A stretch of DNA of 64,000 bases from Mycolicibacterium komossense (GTDB lineage Bacteria; Actinomycetota; Actinomycetes; Mycobacteriales; Mycobacteriaceae): NCBI RefSeq assembly GCF_025822605.1, contig NZ_JACKTY010000020.1:156524-220523 (forward strand). The letters are read 5' to 3'. A program made the translations under genes and the position numbers. Shown one piece after another: positions 29,574 through 37,296 of the stretch. The notes under the pieces were generated by a model. It made no database searches. It was not told where the DNA came from and saw only the letters and a list, made by a program, of their open reading frames with translations. Every line of letters begins with the position of its first letter. The stretch's first letter is position 1.

Positions 29574-30212
29574 ATGCACGGTTTCGCGCTTTGCCGCCGT
29601 TGGCGATTGTTTGCGCGCGCATTCGGTCGCAATCCGTTGCTCCGCTGGACCGACCGGGTCGAAGCCTGCCTGATCCTGTTCGCCAGTCTGCTCGCGTTGG
29701 CGGCCGGCCCGGGATGCGTCGCCGAAGGCGCCGCCGTCTACCAATCGCAGGCTCAGCTCTACGCCGAGCAATCCCTGGCACGCCATATCGTCACCGCATC
29801 GGTGGTCGAGACGGACCCGATGCCACATCTGTCACACACCACGACTCTGCCCGTCCTCGCGCTGTGGACGGTCGGCGATGACGGTGCGCGAGGGGGTGAG
29901 CGTGCGGTCAGCCGAACCGCCTGGATAAATGGCGATCGAACGCTCAAAGCCGGTGCCCACGTTGATATCTGGGTGGACGACTCGGGAGTGCCCGTCGATC
30001 CGCCGATGCCGGCCTACCAAGCCGGACTCGATGCGATCGCCGCCGGCGCGGGCCTGTGGGGTGCCGTGGCGCTTGGCTTGGTCGCTGCCATCGCGATGCT
30101 GCGTTCGCCGATCGACCAGATCCGCTGCGCGCAACTGGAGCGTGAGATGGAGGCCTTCGCCGGTGGCGGCAGAAGCGAAGGCGGAACCAGCCGGCCACCG
30201 CGGGGGCGCTAG
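29574..30212 (+). CDS. Rv1733c-family two-pass membrane protein
   Basis: 212 residues. FARAFGRNPLLRWTDRVEA followed by a first membrane helix (about 29-50), an extracytoplasmic domain containing VYQSQAQLYAEQ and HVDIWVDDSGVPVDPP, and a second helix (about 158-180), matching the mycobacterial Rv1733c family in layout and in the WVD.SG..VD.P signature. Rv1733c is a DosR dormancy-regulon antigen, but no DosR box is seen here. The last bases overlap the end of the convergent small gene. Confidence 0.75.
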   Translation: MHGFALCRRWRLFARAFGRNPLLRWTDRVEACLILFASLLALAAGPGCVAEGAAVYQSQAQLYAEQSLARHIVTASVVETDPMPHLSHTTTLPVLALWTVGDDGARGGERAVSRTAWINGDRTLKAGAHVDIWVDDSGVPVDPPMPAYQAGLDAIAAGAGLWGAVALGLVAAIAMLRSPIDQIRCAQLEREMEAFAGGGRSEGGTSRPPRGR

Positions 30213-30463
30213 GCCCTGATCCCAGCTCGACGACACTCGGCCTGGACGGCTTCTGCATGGGCATCGTGCACGGCCTCAGCTGCTAGGCACCAGTCTTGCG
30301 CGGCCTTACCGCAGGCGCGTTCGACTCCGCCACCCATCGAACTGGCCATCGGCACTGTCACGCACGTATCGCCGGATCGACTTGGGTCCGCCCTCTGACC
30401 GACGGCGGCCCACACCGCCGCGCCCACGATGATCACCGCCACCAGAAGAGAAGCCGCGATCAC
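30209..30463 (-). CDS. small membrane protein
   Basis: 84 residues from the GTG shown: one membrane helix (SLLVAVIIVGAAVWAAVG) and a short exported part with four cysteines and AVQAECRRAGIRA. The frame stays open upstream with coding-like sequence (GKTPPTDPLSHGERRTAV) as far as a CTG at 30527-30529 that is preceded by GGAAGG, so the true protein may be about 22 residues longer. Function unknown. Confidence 0.5.
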   Translation of the reverse strand: MIAASLLVAVIIVGAAVWAAVGQRADPSRSGDTCVTVPMASSMGGGVERACGKAAQDWCLAAEAVHDAHAEAVQAECRRAGIRA

Positions 30464-30756
30464 CGCCGTTCGGCGCTCGCCGTGGCTGAGCGGATCGGTC
30501 GGTGGGGTCTTGCCGCTGCTGGTCGTCAGGGCCCTTCCTTGCGCGGATGAAGAATCATCGAAACACGGGGACCTGTTCCCGGCATGTCGATGGGATAGCG
30601 ACCGGAGACGGCGGGCTGGGTCGGCAGGGCGGGTCGATAGGGACCGATGCGGAGGTCATCGAAGAGGTTCAGCGTTCCGCCGTAGCGGGCATGGACTCGC
30701 TGACCAACCCTGCAAGGAGAAGCCGGGAGTAAAGCTGTCGTCGTCAAAACTGTGAG

Positions 30757-30790
30757 TGCGCCCGAAGGGATTCGAACCCCTAACCTTCTG
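30757..30790 (-). other. attachment core: displaced 3' end of a tRNA gene (probably tRNA-Arg)
   Basis: On the minus strand this reads as the anticodon-stem 3' side, variable loop, T arm (GGGGTTCGAATCCC) and acceptor 3' strand CGGGCGC with discriminator A. The 5' half of a tRNA is absent: beyond 30790 the sequence departs from any tRNA. This is the pattern of a phage that integrates in a tRNA 3' end and restores the intact gene at its far end. The sequence agrees best with my memory of mycobacterial tRNA-Arg(ACG). Confidence 0.75.
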
Positions 30791-30945
30791 TATAGGAGTT
30801 AATCCTGTGCACATGCTGCTGGGAGAAACGGACACGGACGACAATAACGTTGTCGAAGGTCCATGGTCCGGCGACGAGGTTGCGTGAGCCCGCGATCGTC
30901 GGCGGCATTAAAAGTGTTTGCCAGCAGAACTGTGACCTTCCTGTA

Positions 30946-31974
30946 ATGCCGCAACGTCGGCAAATTGCCCCCGCTTTGGTAGACAGTGAATTCGTACCAA
31001 CTTCACAAGGGGTTGCCACTATTCCTGAGAAAAAGGCGACTGGGCCGAGACCACGCCCGACGCCGCACCACTGGAAACCGCTCCTAGATGGCTATCTGAC
31101 GGAACTTGCCGCCGCCGGCTATCCCGTCACTACCCGAAATACGCGCGCCGCCCATGTCCGGCGAATCGCTGCCGGCGTCGGCGTGTCACCCCAAGAGCTC
31201 GCCGGCGATTCGCTAGTGCGGTTCTTTGCTGCGCAGCAGCATTGGGCCCAGGAAACTCGCCGGGGATATCGCAACACTGCCGTGTCGTTCTTCGGGTGGG
31301 CGCACAAAGCCGGCCTGCTCGACGCCAATCCAGCCGACTCGCTGCCGGCGATCAAGGCCAGCCCGCCCGCGCCGCGGCCCGCACCCGACCGGGTTTACAG
31401 GGGCGCGCTGATAGCCGCGGACCCACGCGTGATGCTCATGCTGCGACTCGCCGCCGAACTCGGAATGCGTCGCGCTGAGGTCGCCCAAGTCGCGACCACG
31501 GATCTGATCGAAGGGTTCGACGGTTATCAGCTCGTCGTGCACGGCAAGGGCGGAAAGCTGCGAACGCTGCCCTGCTCTGACGAGCTCGGAGACGCGATAG
31601 CACTTGGCGCGGCCGGTCATACCCCCGGCGCCAAGACCACCGGCTACCTGTTTCCTAACGGTGGCGGCGGAAATTTCCGCAACGGTTGCGCCAAATTCGG
31701 CGACGGGCACCTCGCGCCGAAAACTGTCGGCGTCCTGGTGTCGCGGGCCATGGCGGCAGAAGGGTGGACGATGCATAAGCTGCGCCACCGGTTCGCCACC
31801 CTGGCTTACCGCGGGTCGCGGAACATGCCGGCCGTGCAACAGCTGCTCGGACATGCCAGCCTCGCGACGTCCCAGCTCTACATAGCCGTCGACGACACCG
31901 AAGTGCGCGCCGCGATGATGGCAGCCAGCGATGCACCGCCAGCGCGGCTGCGCGGCCTCGAACGGCTGGCCTAG
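30946..31974 (+). CDS. int: phage tyrosine integrase
   Basis: About 342 residues: an N-terminal SAM-like core-binding domain (HHWKPLLDGYLTELAAAGYP) and a catalytic domain with Arg in ELGMRRAEV, Lys in HGKGGKLRTLP, HKLRHRFA (HxxR), LGHASLATSQLYIAV with the last His and the Tyr nucleophile. The start is uncertain: an in-frame TTG at 30850 gives a longer arm-binding domain, and no strong ribosome box marks either. The 155 bases between the att core and the gene hold an inverted repeat CGACAA-N5-TTGTCG (30839-30855), perhaps an arm or operator site. Confidence 0.92.
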   Translation: MPQRRQIAPALVDSEFVPTSQGVATIPEKKATGPRPRPTPHHWKPLLDGYLTELAAAGYPVTTRNTRAAHVRRIAAGVGVSPQELAGDSLVRFFAAQQHWAQETRRGYRNTAVSFFGWAHKAGLLDANPADSLPAIKASPPAPRPAPDRVYRGALIAADPRVMLMLRLAAELGMRRAEVAQVATTDLIEGFDGYQLVVHGKGGKLRTLPCSDELGDAIALGAAGHTPGAKTTGYLFPNGGGGNFRNGCAKFGDGHLAPKTVGVLVSRAMAAEGWTMHKLRHRFATLAYRGSRNMPAVQQLLGHASLATSQLYIAVDDTEVRAAMMAASDAPPARLRGLERLA

Positions 31975-32393
31975 TCGGGTCGCCAACCCTCGCGGTACTG
32001 CCTTTCGAACTGGCTGTGGCTAATCCTCGGCGCCGGCACGCATTCCGGCCTGCCGACCGCTGCCATCTCGTCGTTGAAGTGCCAGTCGGCGTCATATCGG
32101 ATAAACGCCTCGTTCACTTCATTTGACTTTTCGACCAACCGGAGCCGAATGTCCATCCGTTTGAGCCGGCGTTCCATTTCGGCGTAATCGGGTGCGAGCC
32201 GGCGCGCTTCGGCCTCCATCACTTCGCGACGGTTCCGCTCGTTGCGTGCGGCTTTCTCCTGCCAACGCTTCGACAGTGGCTCAAGTAGCCGACCAACGAT
32301 GGCGAACCGTTCCGCCCAATCAGGCAGCTTGAGCCAGATAATCGCCGCGATGAGCACCCATAGCGGCGCATTTTCGAGCAGCTTGTCGATCAC
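31971..32393 (-). CDS. phage membrane protein with coiled coil
   Basis: 140 residues from a GTG that overlaps the previous stop as GTGA. One N-terminal membrane helix (APLWVLIAAIIWLKL) is followed by a long charged helix rich in Arg/Glu (KRWQEKAARNERNRREVMEAEARRL) likely to form a coiled coil, then a polar tail. Position after the lysis genes suggests a holin accessory or spanin-like role; sequence alone does not prove it. Confidence 0.65.
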   Translation of the reverse strand: MIDKLLENAPLWVLIAAIIWLKLPDWAERFAIVGRLLEPLSKRWQEKAARNERNRREVMEAEARRLAPDYAEMERRLKRMDIRLRLVEKSNEVNEAFIRYDADWHFNDEMAAVGRPECVPAPRISHSQFERQYREGWRPD

Positions 32394-32830
32394 CTGTTGC
32401 CCTTGACTCGACGGACAAACTGCGCGTTCAGCCAGGCGAACCCGAACCACAGCGCCGGCGTCCGCCAGCCGTAGGTGCCCCCGTCGCCGTCTTTCGTGAT
32501 GACGTCCACCAATGAGCTGGACGCCAGCGCGAAGTACACGCCAAACAGAATTGTGTGCGCAGCGTTGGTCACCCAACCCCACCGGGCGCGCTGAGCCGTT
32601 GGAAACAACGGTTCATCCCCGAGCGCAATTTCGGCGACAAACCCAGCCGCGCCGGCACCAATGAGCAGCGATCCCCACACCGGAAGCGGCATCGCGCCTT
32701 CCAGAGTGGTCAGCAGCGCCGACGAACCGCTCGGCGTGAACCAGTAGTCGGCGCCCCACACAACCGCGATCAGGAAGGTGACGAGCTGCGCCCGCCTCCA
32801 GCTTCTCGGGTCGATCTGCCTCCAAGTCAT
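32390..32830 (-). CDS. phage multi-pass membrane protein (holin candidate)
   Basis: 146 residues with four probable membrane helices (LVTFLIAVVWGADYW, LPVWGSLLIGAGAAGFVAEI, TILFGVYFALASSSL, LWFGFAWLNAQFV). Overlaps neighbours by one and four bases, so it is part of the LysA-LysB lysis cassette. Known mycobacteriophage cassettes carry one to three small membrane proteins here that act as holins. Confidence 0.65.
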   Translation of the reverse strand: MTWRQIDPRSWRRAQLVTFLIAVVWGADYWFTPSGSSALLTTLEGAMPLPVWGSLLIGAGAAGFVAEIALGDEPLFPTAQRARWGWVTNAAHTILFGVYFALASSSLVDVITKDGDGGTYGWRTPALWFGFAWLNAQFVRRVKGNR

Positions 32831-33141
32831 TACGGCTTGGCGTGCCGGCCGTAGGCGGGATCGATCGCGGCTGGCCGGATCTCCTCCACCAGGTCGATAA
32901 CGTCGTCAACGTTCTTGGCGATCTGGTCGAACGTCGGCGCGCTGGCCGTGAGGAACGTCGCTAGGCGGACCAGCCACGCGCACGCGATCGCGATGCCCGC
33001 AGCGATCGCCGCCGCGGCACCCGAGCCCGTCGGCAGCACGTCGGCAACGAATGCAGCGAAGGAGAGCAGGAACAGCGCCAGCGACGACAGCAACGCCGCG
33101 GTGGCCTTCGCCTTCTGCGACGGGGTGTACTTCGAGAGCAT
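32830..33141 (-). CDS. small two-helix membrane protein (holin candidate)
   Basis: 103 residues: a basic start (MLSKYTPSQKAKA), two helices (LLSSLALFLLSFAAFVADVL and AAAIAAGIAIACAWLVRLATF) and an acidic tail. Size, charge and place directly after LysB fit a class II holin or a mycobacteriophage chaperone-like lysis protein. Confidence 0.68.
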   Translation of the reverse strand: MLSKYTPSQKAKATAALLSSLALFLLSFAAFVADVLPTGSGAAAAIAAGIAIACAWLVRLATFLTASAPTFDQIAKNVDDVIDLVEEIRPAAIDPAYGRHAKP

Positions 33142-33165
33142 GACGATTTCCCTTCGGTTGTGGAG

Positions 33166-34377
33166 CTACGCGGCCGGCCGGCTGGCCCAGTCGCGGACGT
33201 GCATCACGGCGAGCTGGACGAACGTGGGACCGCCCGGCCATGCCTCGTCGAGGTGGTAGCGGATATGCGGCCCGGTGCCCTGGAATAGGAACGTGAGCCC
33301 GATCGTCGCGGCCTTCGCCGCCGCCGCGGTGCCGGTGAGCTTGTCCGGGTCGCCGCCGGGGACGAACCCGCCGATCGACGCCAGCAGCAGAGGCAGCGCG
33401 AACCCGGCGATCCCGATTGGCCCGGTCGCCAGCGCGGCGAACGCCGCCGGCAGCGATATGCCGGCCTTCTCCGCGATGGTCGGAATCGCCGTCATCATTC
33501 GCATTGCGACCTGCGCGATATCGCGGAACGCGAACCGGGTCACTTCCTCGAAAACGTCGTCCATGATGTCGCCGACCACGCCGCCCGGAATCTGCGTGTA
33601 CATGTCGCCCTCATGGGCCAGCCAGCAGTGCCGCGGATCGCCCGGATCGCCGTAACTGATCGTCGAGATGCCGCGGCCCCACTTGGCCGGCTGCCCGAAG
33701 AATCCGCCGCCGAACGGCCGGGTCGGATCGCCCAAGCTGAATGAGCACACGTAGTTCTCGGGGAAGTGTTCGAGCAGCCACGCTTTGAAGATGGCCGCGG
33801 CGATCGCGCCGGCCGAGTAGCCGCCGATCACGATGCGGATCTTCGGGTTCGCCGCACGCCGCGCGATGAAGTCGGTTTGCGCCCACGCGACGGTTACTTG
33901 GACGGCCGACCACATGGACGGGTCGCCGATTCCGCCGGCGGTTCCGACAGGGATCCCGCCCATGGTCGCGTCCCATGGAGGATCGACGATTTCCACCAGG
34001 TCCGCGCACTGTTGCAGCACCAGGTACACCAGGTCTTGCCCGACGATGCCGCCGGTACCGCGCCAGATGTAGCCGATCGCGCGTTCCTTCGGGACGGCCG
34101 GCGGCGCGGCCGGCGCCGGCTCGATCTGCAATTGCTTCTGGATCGCCCAGTCGAAGATGCCGAGCGTGTTCACGTCAGGTGCCGGCCGGCGCCCCTTGAG
34201 CACCTGGTCGTGAACATTGGATCCGAACGTGCGCAGCGCAGCGCCGAACGCTTCGGTGTAGACGTCCGAGATATCGCCGATCAGCGCCTTGCCGTAGCTG
34301 TTGCCGGACAGCTTGCGTTTTGCCTTCGGGATCAGCGGGTGGCGATCGCCGACCTTGCGGGGCGCCTGGTATGCCAT
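33166..34377 (-). CDS. lysB: endolysin B, mycolylarabinogalactan esterase
   Basis: 403 residues. A short N-terminal region is followed by a cutinase-like alpha/beta hydrolase domain: GYIWRGTGG, nucleophile in IVIGGYSAGAIAA (GxSxG), acid in YGDPGDPRHCW, and a late histidine in HIRYHLDEAW. LysB cuts the ester bond joining mycolic acids to arabinogalactan and releases the outer membrane during lysis; it is peculiar to phages of mycolate bacteria. The ATG overlaps the LysA stop by one base. Confidence 0.93.
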   Translation of the reverse strand: MAYQAPRKVGDRHPLIPKAKRKLSGNSYGKALIGDISDVYTEAFGAALRTFGSNVHDQVLKGRRPAPDVNTLGIFDWAIQKQLQIEPAPAAPPAVPKERAIGYIWRGTGGIVGQDLVYLVLQQCADLVEIVDPPWDATMGGIPVGTAGGIGDPSMWSAVQVTVAWAQTDFIARRAANPKIRIVIGGYSAGAIAAAIFKAWLLEHFPENYVCSFSLGDPTRPFGGGFFGQPAKWGRGISTISYGDPGDPRHCWLAHEGDMYTQIPGGVVGDIMDDVFEEVTRFAFRDIAQVAMRMMTAIPTIAEKAGISLPAAFAALATGPIGIAGFALPLLLASIGGFVPGGDPDKLTGTAAAAKAATIGLTFLFQGTGPHIRYHLDEAWPGGPTFVQLAVMHVRDWASRPAA

Positions 34378-35204
34378 CAGCCGACCAGCTTCAGCATTGC
34401 CGCGGTGGCCGGCCCGACCTGGCCGTCGACTACCAGCGGCGGATGAATCCGCTGGTAGTCGCGGACCTTCGCCTCGGTGTCGGGCCCGAAGTCGCCGTCG
34501 ATCACGATCCGCGAGTAATTCCGCTTGAGGCGCGTTTGCAGCGAAACGACGCGGATCCCCTTGTCGCCGCGGCGGATCACGCCGAAGTTCGCATACTCGA
34601 CCGGAACGCCGGGCACCACGACGACAGGCGGCGGGGGCGGGGGCGGGACCACAACCTGCCCCGTCAGCCGGCCATTGACGTCCGCGCGGAACAGGTTCAT
34701 GTCGATGCCGCCCGGATCCCACTTGCCTTGCGCAGCTCCGGCCCAGTCCTTGTGCCCGAGAACATGCGACGCCGGCTGGCCGAGCTGCTTCTGAATCGCG
34801 GCGACGCCCTGGACGTAAGCGCCGTACTGCTCGTCGCTCCACGGGATGTGATGCGGCTTGCCAGGTGTGCCGCCGCCGTCGTTGGCCGCTTCGATGCCGA
34901 TCGTGCGGAAGTTCGCGTTGTTGGCCGGCAGGCCCGGCCAGGAGCCGGCGCCGGCGTGCCATGCGACGCCAACACCGCAGAGCGTGTACTTACCGTCGCG
35001 CGATAGGTACAGCTGCGACGCCAGCCCCCACGTCGGATGCTCGGCGATCCCCCGCGGCGTCTCGCCGAAGCTGCCGGTGTGGTGGCAGACGACGCCCCAG
35101 ATTTCGCCGAAGTCGCCGTGCCCGCGCTGGAACGCGCCCGGATAGATATCGCACTGCAAGCCCGCGGCGCGAAGCACGTCGGGCAGCCAAGTCGGATCAC
35201 TCAT
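34377..35204 (-). CDS. lysA: endolysin A, N-acetylmuramoyl-L-alanine amidase
   Basis: 275 residues, compact for a mycobacteriophage LysA. The amidase-2 domain spans about 10-165, with zinc-ligand histidines in WGVVCHHTGS and ASHVLGHKDWAG and a substrate-loop GVAWHAG. A linker with a run of prolines and valines leads to a C-terminal peptidoglycan-binding-1 domain (IVIDGDFGPDTEAKVRDYQ, VVDGQVGPATAAML). The N-terminal peptidase domain seen in many relatives is missing. The start codon lies ten bases after a composite operator-like element. Confidence 0.93.
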   Translation of the reverse strand: MSDPTWLPDVLRAAGLQCDIYPGAFQRGHGDFGEIWGVVCHHTGSFGETPRGIAEHPTWGLASQLYLSRDGKYTLCGVGVAWHAGAGSWPGLPANNANFRTIGIEAANDGGGTPGKPHHIPWSDEQYGAYVQGVAAIQKQLGQPASHVLGHKDWAGAAQGKWDPGGIDMNLFRADVNGRLTGQVVVPPPPPPPVVVVPGVPVEYANFGVIRRGDKGIRVVSLQTRLKRNYSRIVIDGDFGPDTEAKVRDYQRIHPPLVVDGQVGPATAAMLKLVG

Positions 35205-35214
35205 ACTTCGAGTC

Positions 35215-35248
35215 TGCCCGACATATGTCGTTATTGGGGCAATTGCCG
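35215..35248 (-). promoter_or_regulatory. composite start-associated element upstream of lysA
   Basis: Minus strand: box CGGCAATT, eight bases, then AACGACATATGTCGGGCA containing the 12-bp palindrome CGACATATGTCG (35219-35230), then ten bases to the LysA ATG. Identical boxes and spacings occur before the gene starting at 38666. It could be a promoter with an operator, or a translational start-associated site. Confidence 0.7.
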
Positions 35249-35257
35249 CGTCGCCAA

Positions 35258-36202
35258 TCAGCCGTACGTGGTGATCTGGGCGTAGCCGTCGCCGCCGGCC
35301 ATACCGGGACCGGATGGGTAGCCGTTTACCGATCCGCCACCGCCGCCACCACCACCGCTGGGAGTTGCTCCTTTGCCGCCAGATCCGCCGGGTCCGGCGG
35401 CGTTGCCTGCGCCGCCGGCGCCACCGCCGCCGAAGAAACTGGTGGGGGAGGTCGCCGCCGCGCCGGCCCCGCCGGGGACGACTCCTGCTGCGGCGGCGGC
35501 GATGGGGGTGGACCCGCCAGCGCCGCCGTTGCTCGCGACACCAGCGGCATTCACGCCGCCGCCAGACCCACCGCCAGAGTTCGCGCCACTCCCACCGGCA
35601 GTACCAGCAGTCCCGGTCGCCGAGCTGGCCGCGCCCGACCCGACCGGGGTTGTTCCGCCAGCGCCAGCGGAACCCGCCGCACCGGCGACACCAGCCCCGC
35701 CGCCGGTGCCGCCGGTGCCACGCGCCGCAGCGAACAGAACGCCCGCACCGGTTCCGGCGACACCGAAAGTGGTTGCACCAGAACCGGATGAGCCATTGGC
35801 GCCTGGCTGACCGTCGACGGTTTGAGCGGCGCCGCCTACGCCGCCAGTGCCGACGAACACAGGCACTGTCGCCGGCAGCGAATCCGCAGGGACGACAACT
35901 CGGGTGATGCTGCCGGCGCCGCCGCTTCCGCCGCCGCACGACGGGGTACCCGAGGGTTCGCGGGCACCGGCGCCTCCGCCGCCAGCGGGGCCATTCAGCA
36001 GGATCTCAACCAGCTTGGCGCCGGCCGGCTTCGTCCATAGTCCGGTGCCCGGACCGAAGGGCTGGATATCGGCCTTCTTCGCGAGGGTCATCACCTCTTG
36101 GCCAACAGCCTGCAGTGCGTCCTCTAGAGGCTGGAAGCTTTCCGCGGCCAGCGCTGTATCGTCGTTGACCCAGGTCTTCTTGATGTAGGCGATAAAACCC
36201 AT
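35258..36202 (-). CDS. glycine-rich tail fibre/tip protein
   Basis: 314 residues. The N-terminal 60 residues (MGFIAYIKKTWVNDDTALAA, FQPLEDALQAVGQEV) are a helical virion-attachment type. Next is a beta strand segment (GTGLWTKPAGAKLVEILLNG), and the remaining 230 residues are about half glycine with short GGxG runs, ending MAGGDGYAQITTYG. Such glycine-rich sandwiches form receptor-binding tips in some tailed phages. Strong GGGAGGG box. Compositionally like PE_PGRS proteins but not homologous in layout. Confidence 0.75.
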   Translation of the reverse strand: MGFIAYIKKTWVNDDTALAAESFQPLEDALQAVGQEVMTLAKKADIQPFGPGTGLWTKPAGAKLVEILLNGPAGGGGAGAREPSGTPSCGGGSGGAGSITRVVVPADSLPATVPVFVGTGGVGGAAQTVDGQPGANGSSGSGATTFGVAGTGAGVLFAAARGTGGTGGGAGVAGAAGSAGAGGTTPVGSGAASSATGTAGTAGGSGANSGGGSGGGVNAAGVASNGGAGGSTPIAAAAAGVVPGGAGAAATSPTSFFGGGGAGGAGNAAGPGGSGGKGATPSGGGGGGGGSVNGYPSGPGMAGGDGYAQITTYG

Positions 36203-36219
36203 CGGGTTGCCCTCCCTTT

Positions 36220-37296
36220 TCAGTGTGGGTAGAGGTCTCGGGACGCCCGCAAACTCGGGCTTGCGGTGCGAAATACTCGGGGTTGCGGTGAACTCACGAA
36301 CGCTTTGCGTGACGACTTGCGGTTCGGACTGGCTTTCCGGGCTGGCCCCCGTATGCGTGGCCAGCCCGCGGGATCACCAAATATCGGTAAAGGCAGCCCA
36401 ATTCGGGACGACAGGTCATCGAGACCGAACTCGATGTTCGCATGGTAGAGAGCGTCCACGGTGTGGGTGTTGTTCATGTAGATCCCGGATTTCACGTAGG
36501 CCAGATACGGCAGGCCCTCGTGGTAGTAGCCGATGGGGGTGTCGACGTTGATGATCTGGTCGCCGTTGAGCCACACGCTCAGATGCCCGGAAGCGCCGAG
36601 GGTGGCAGACACGACGAACCTTGTTGGTACCCAACTCGCGGGCGCTGGACCTGTATAGGCCGCGACGCCGCCAGCGGATGATCGAGCACCGATGACAAGG
36701 TTGCCGCTATCGAGGTAGACCGCGAACGGTGGAGGGGCTATCGCCGAGGATGGGTGTTGATGCCACTGGTGGATGATGCTGGTGTTGGGCCCGTCGAAGC
36801 CTGCTCGCTGATCAGTGATGAGTGTGGACCATGATGCCCAAAGGGTGTTGCCGGCAACGTAATAGACGCCGCTATCGCGTCGCTGTTCGAGTTCAACTCG
36901 CCGCCGACCGTTCTTTCGATCCGCTGACGGACGGTCCTGATTGCGATGCGACTCGAAGTAGTACAGGTTCTGATTCGGCATGTCGAACAGCCTGGGCATG
37001 GGAGATCCGTAGGACTCGGGATGGTCGGCCGAACTATCGAGCCTGAGTGCCATTTGCTCACCGCTGATGACGACTCGGTAGTCGTAGCGGGCGATCTGGT
37101 CGATGGTCAGTTGAGACGCTGGAATGATTCGACCTTCACTCAGAATGCGTCGACACCAGGCAAATTCGGGTTCCGCGAGGACGGATTCGGGCAGCATGTA
37201 ACTGTTGTCGATCAATCTGATCGGCCGCAACAGTGCATACGGAGACTGGTCTTTATAGATGACTCTCGCCATCTGCTCAGCGGACAAGACGAGCAT
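36220..37296 (-). CDS. tail fibre protein with polysaccharide-lyase-like domain
   Basis: 358 residues. After a family lead (MLVLSAEQMARVIYKDQSPY) comes a jelly-roll with RRRVELEQRR, LWASWSTLI, SIIHQWHQHP, WVPTRFVVSATLG and LSVWLNGDQIINVDTPIGYY, the pattern of polysaccharide lyase/concanavalin-like phage domains binding or cutting surface glycans. The last ~50 residues are Arg/Ser-rich and look out of frame: the -1 frame reads a typical mycobacteriophage segment (REFTATPSISHRKPEFAGVP) and stays open into the next gene. GC content is clearly lower than in neighbours. Confidence 0.78.
   Translation of the reverse strand: MLVLSAEQMARVIYKDQSPYALLRPIRLIDNSYMLPESVLAEPEFAWCRRILSEGRIIPASQLTIDQIARYDYRVVISGEQMALRLDSSADHPESYGSPMPRLFDMPNQNLYYFESHRNQDRPSADRKNGRRRVELEQRRDSGVYYVAGNTLWASWSTLITDQRAGFDGPNTSIIHQWHQHPSSAIAPPPFAVYLDSGNLVIGARSSAGGVAAYTGPAPASWVPTRFVVSATLGASGHLSVWLNGDQIINVDTPIGYYHEGLPYLAYVKSGIYMNNTHTVDALYHANIEFGLDDLSSRIGLPLPIFGDPAGWPRIRGPARKASPNRKSSRKAFVSSPQPRVFRTASPSLRASRDLYPH

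Noticed and set aside
30780..31019. Minus-strand small gene over the integrase start
   Set aside because: Overlaps the attachment core and integrase N-terminus with no ribosome box.
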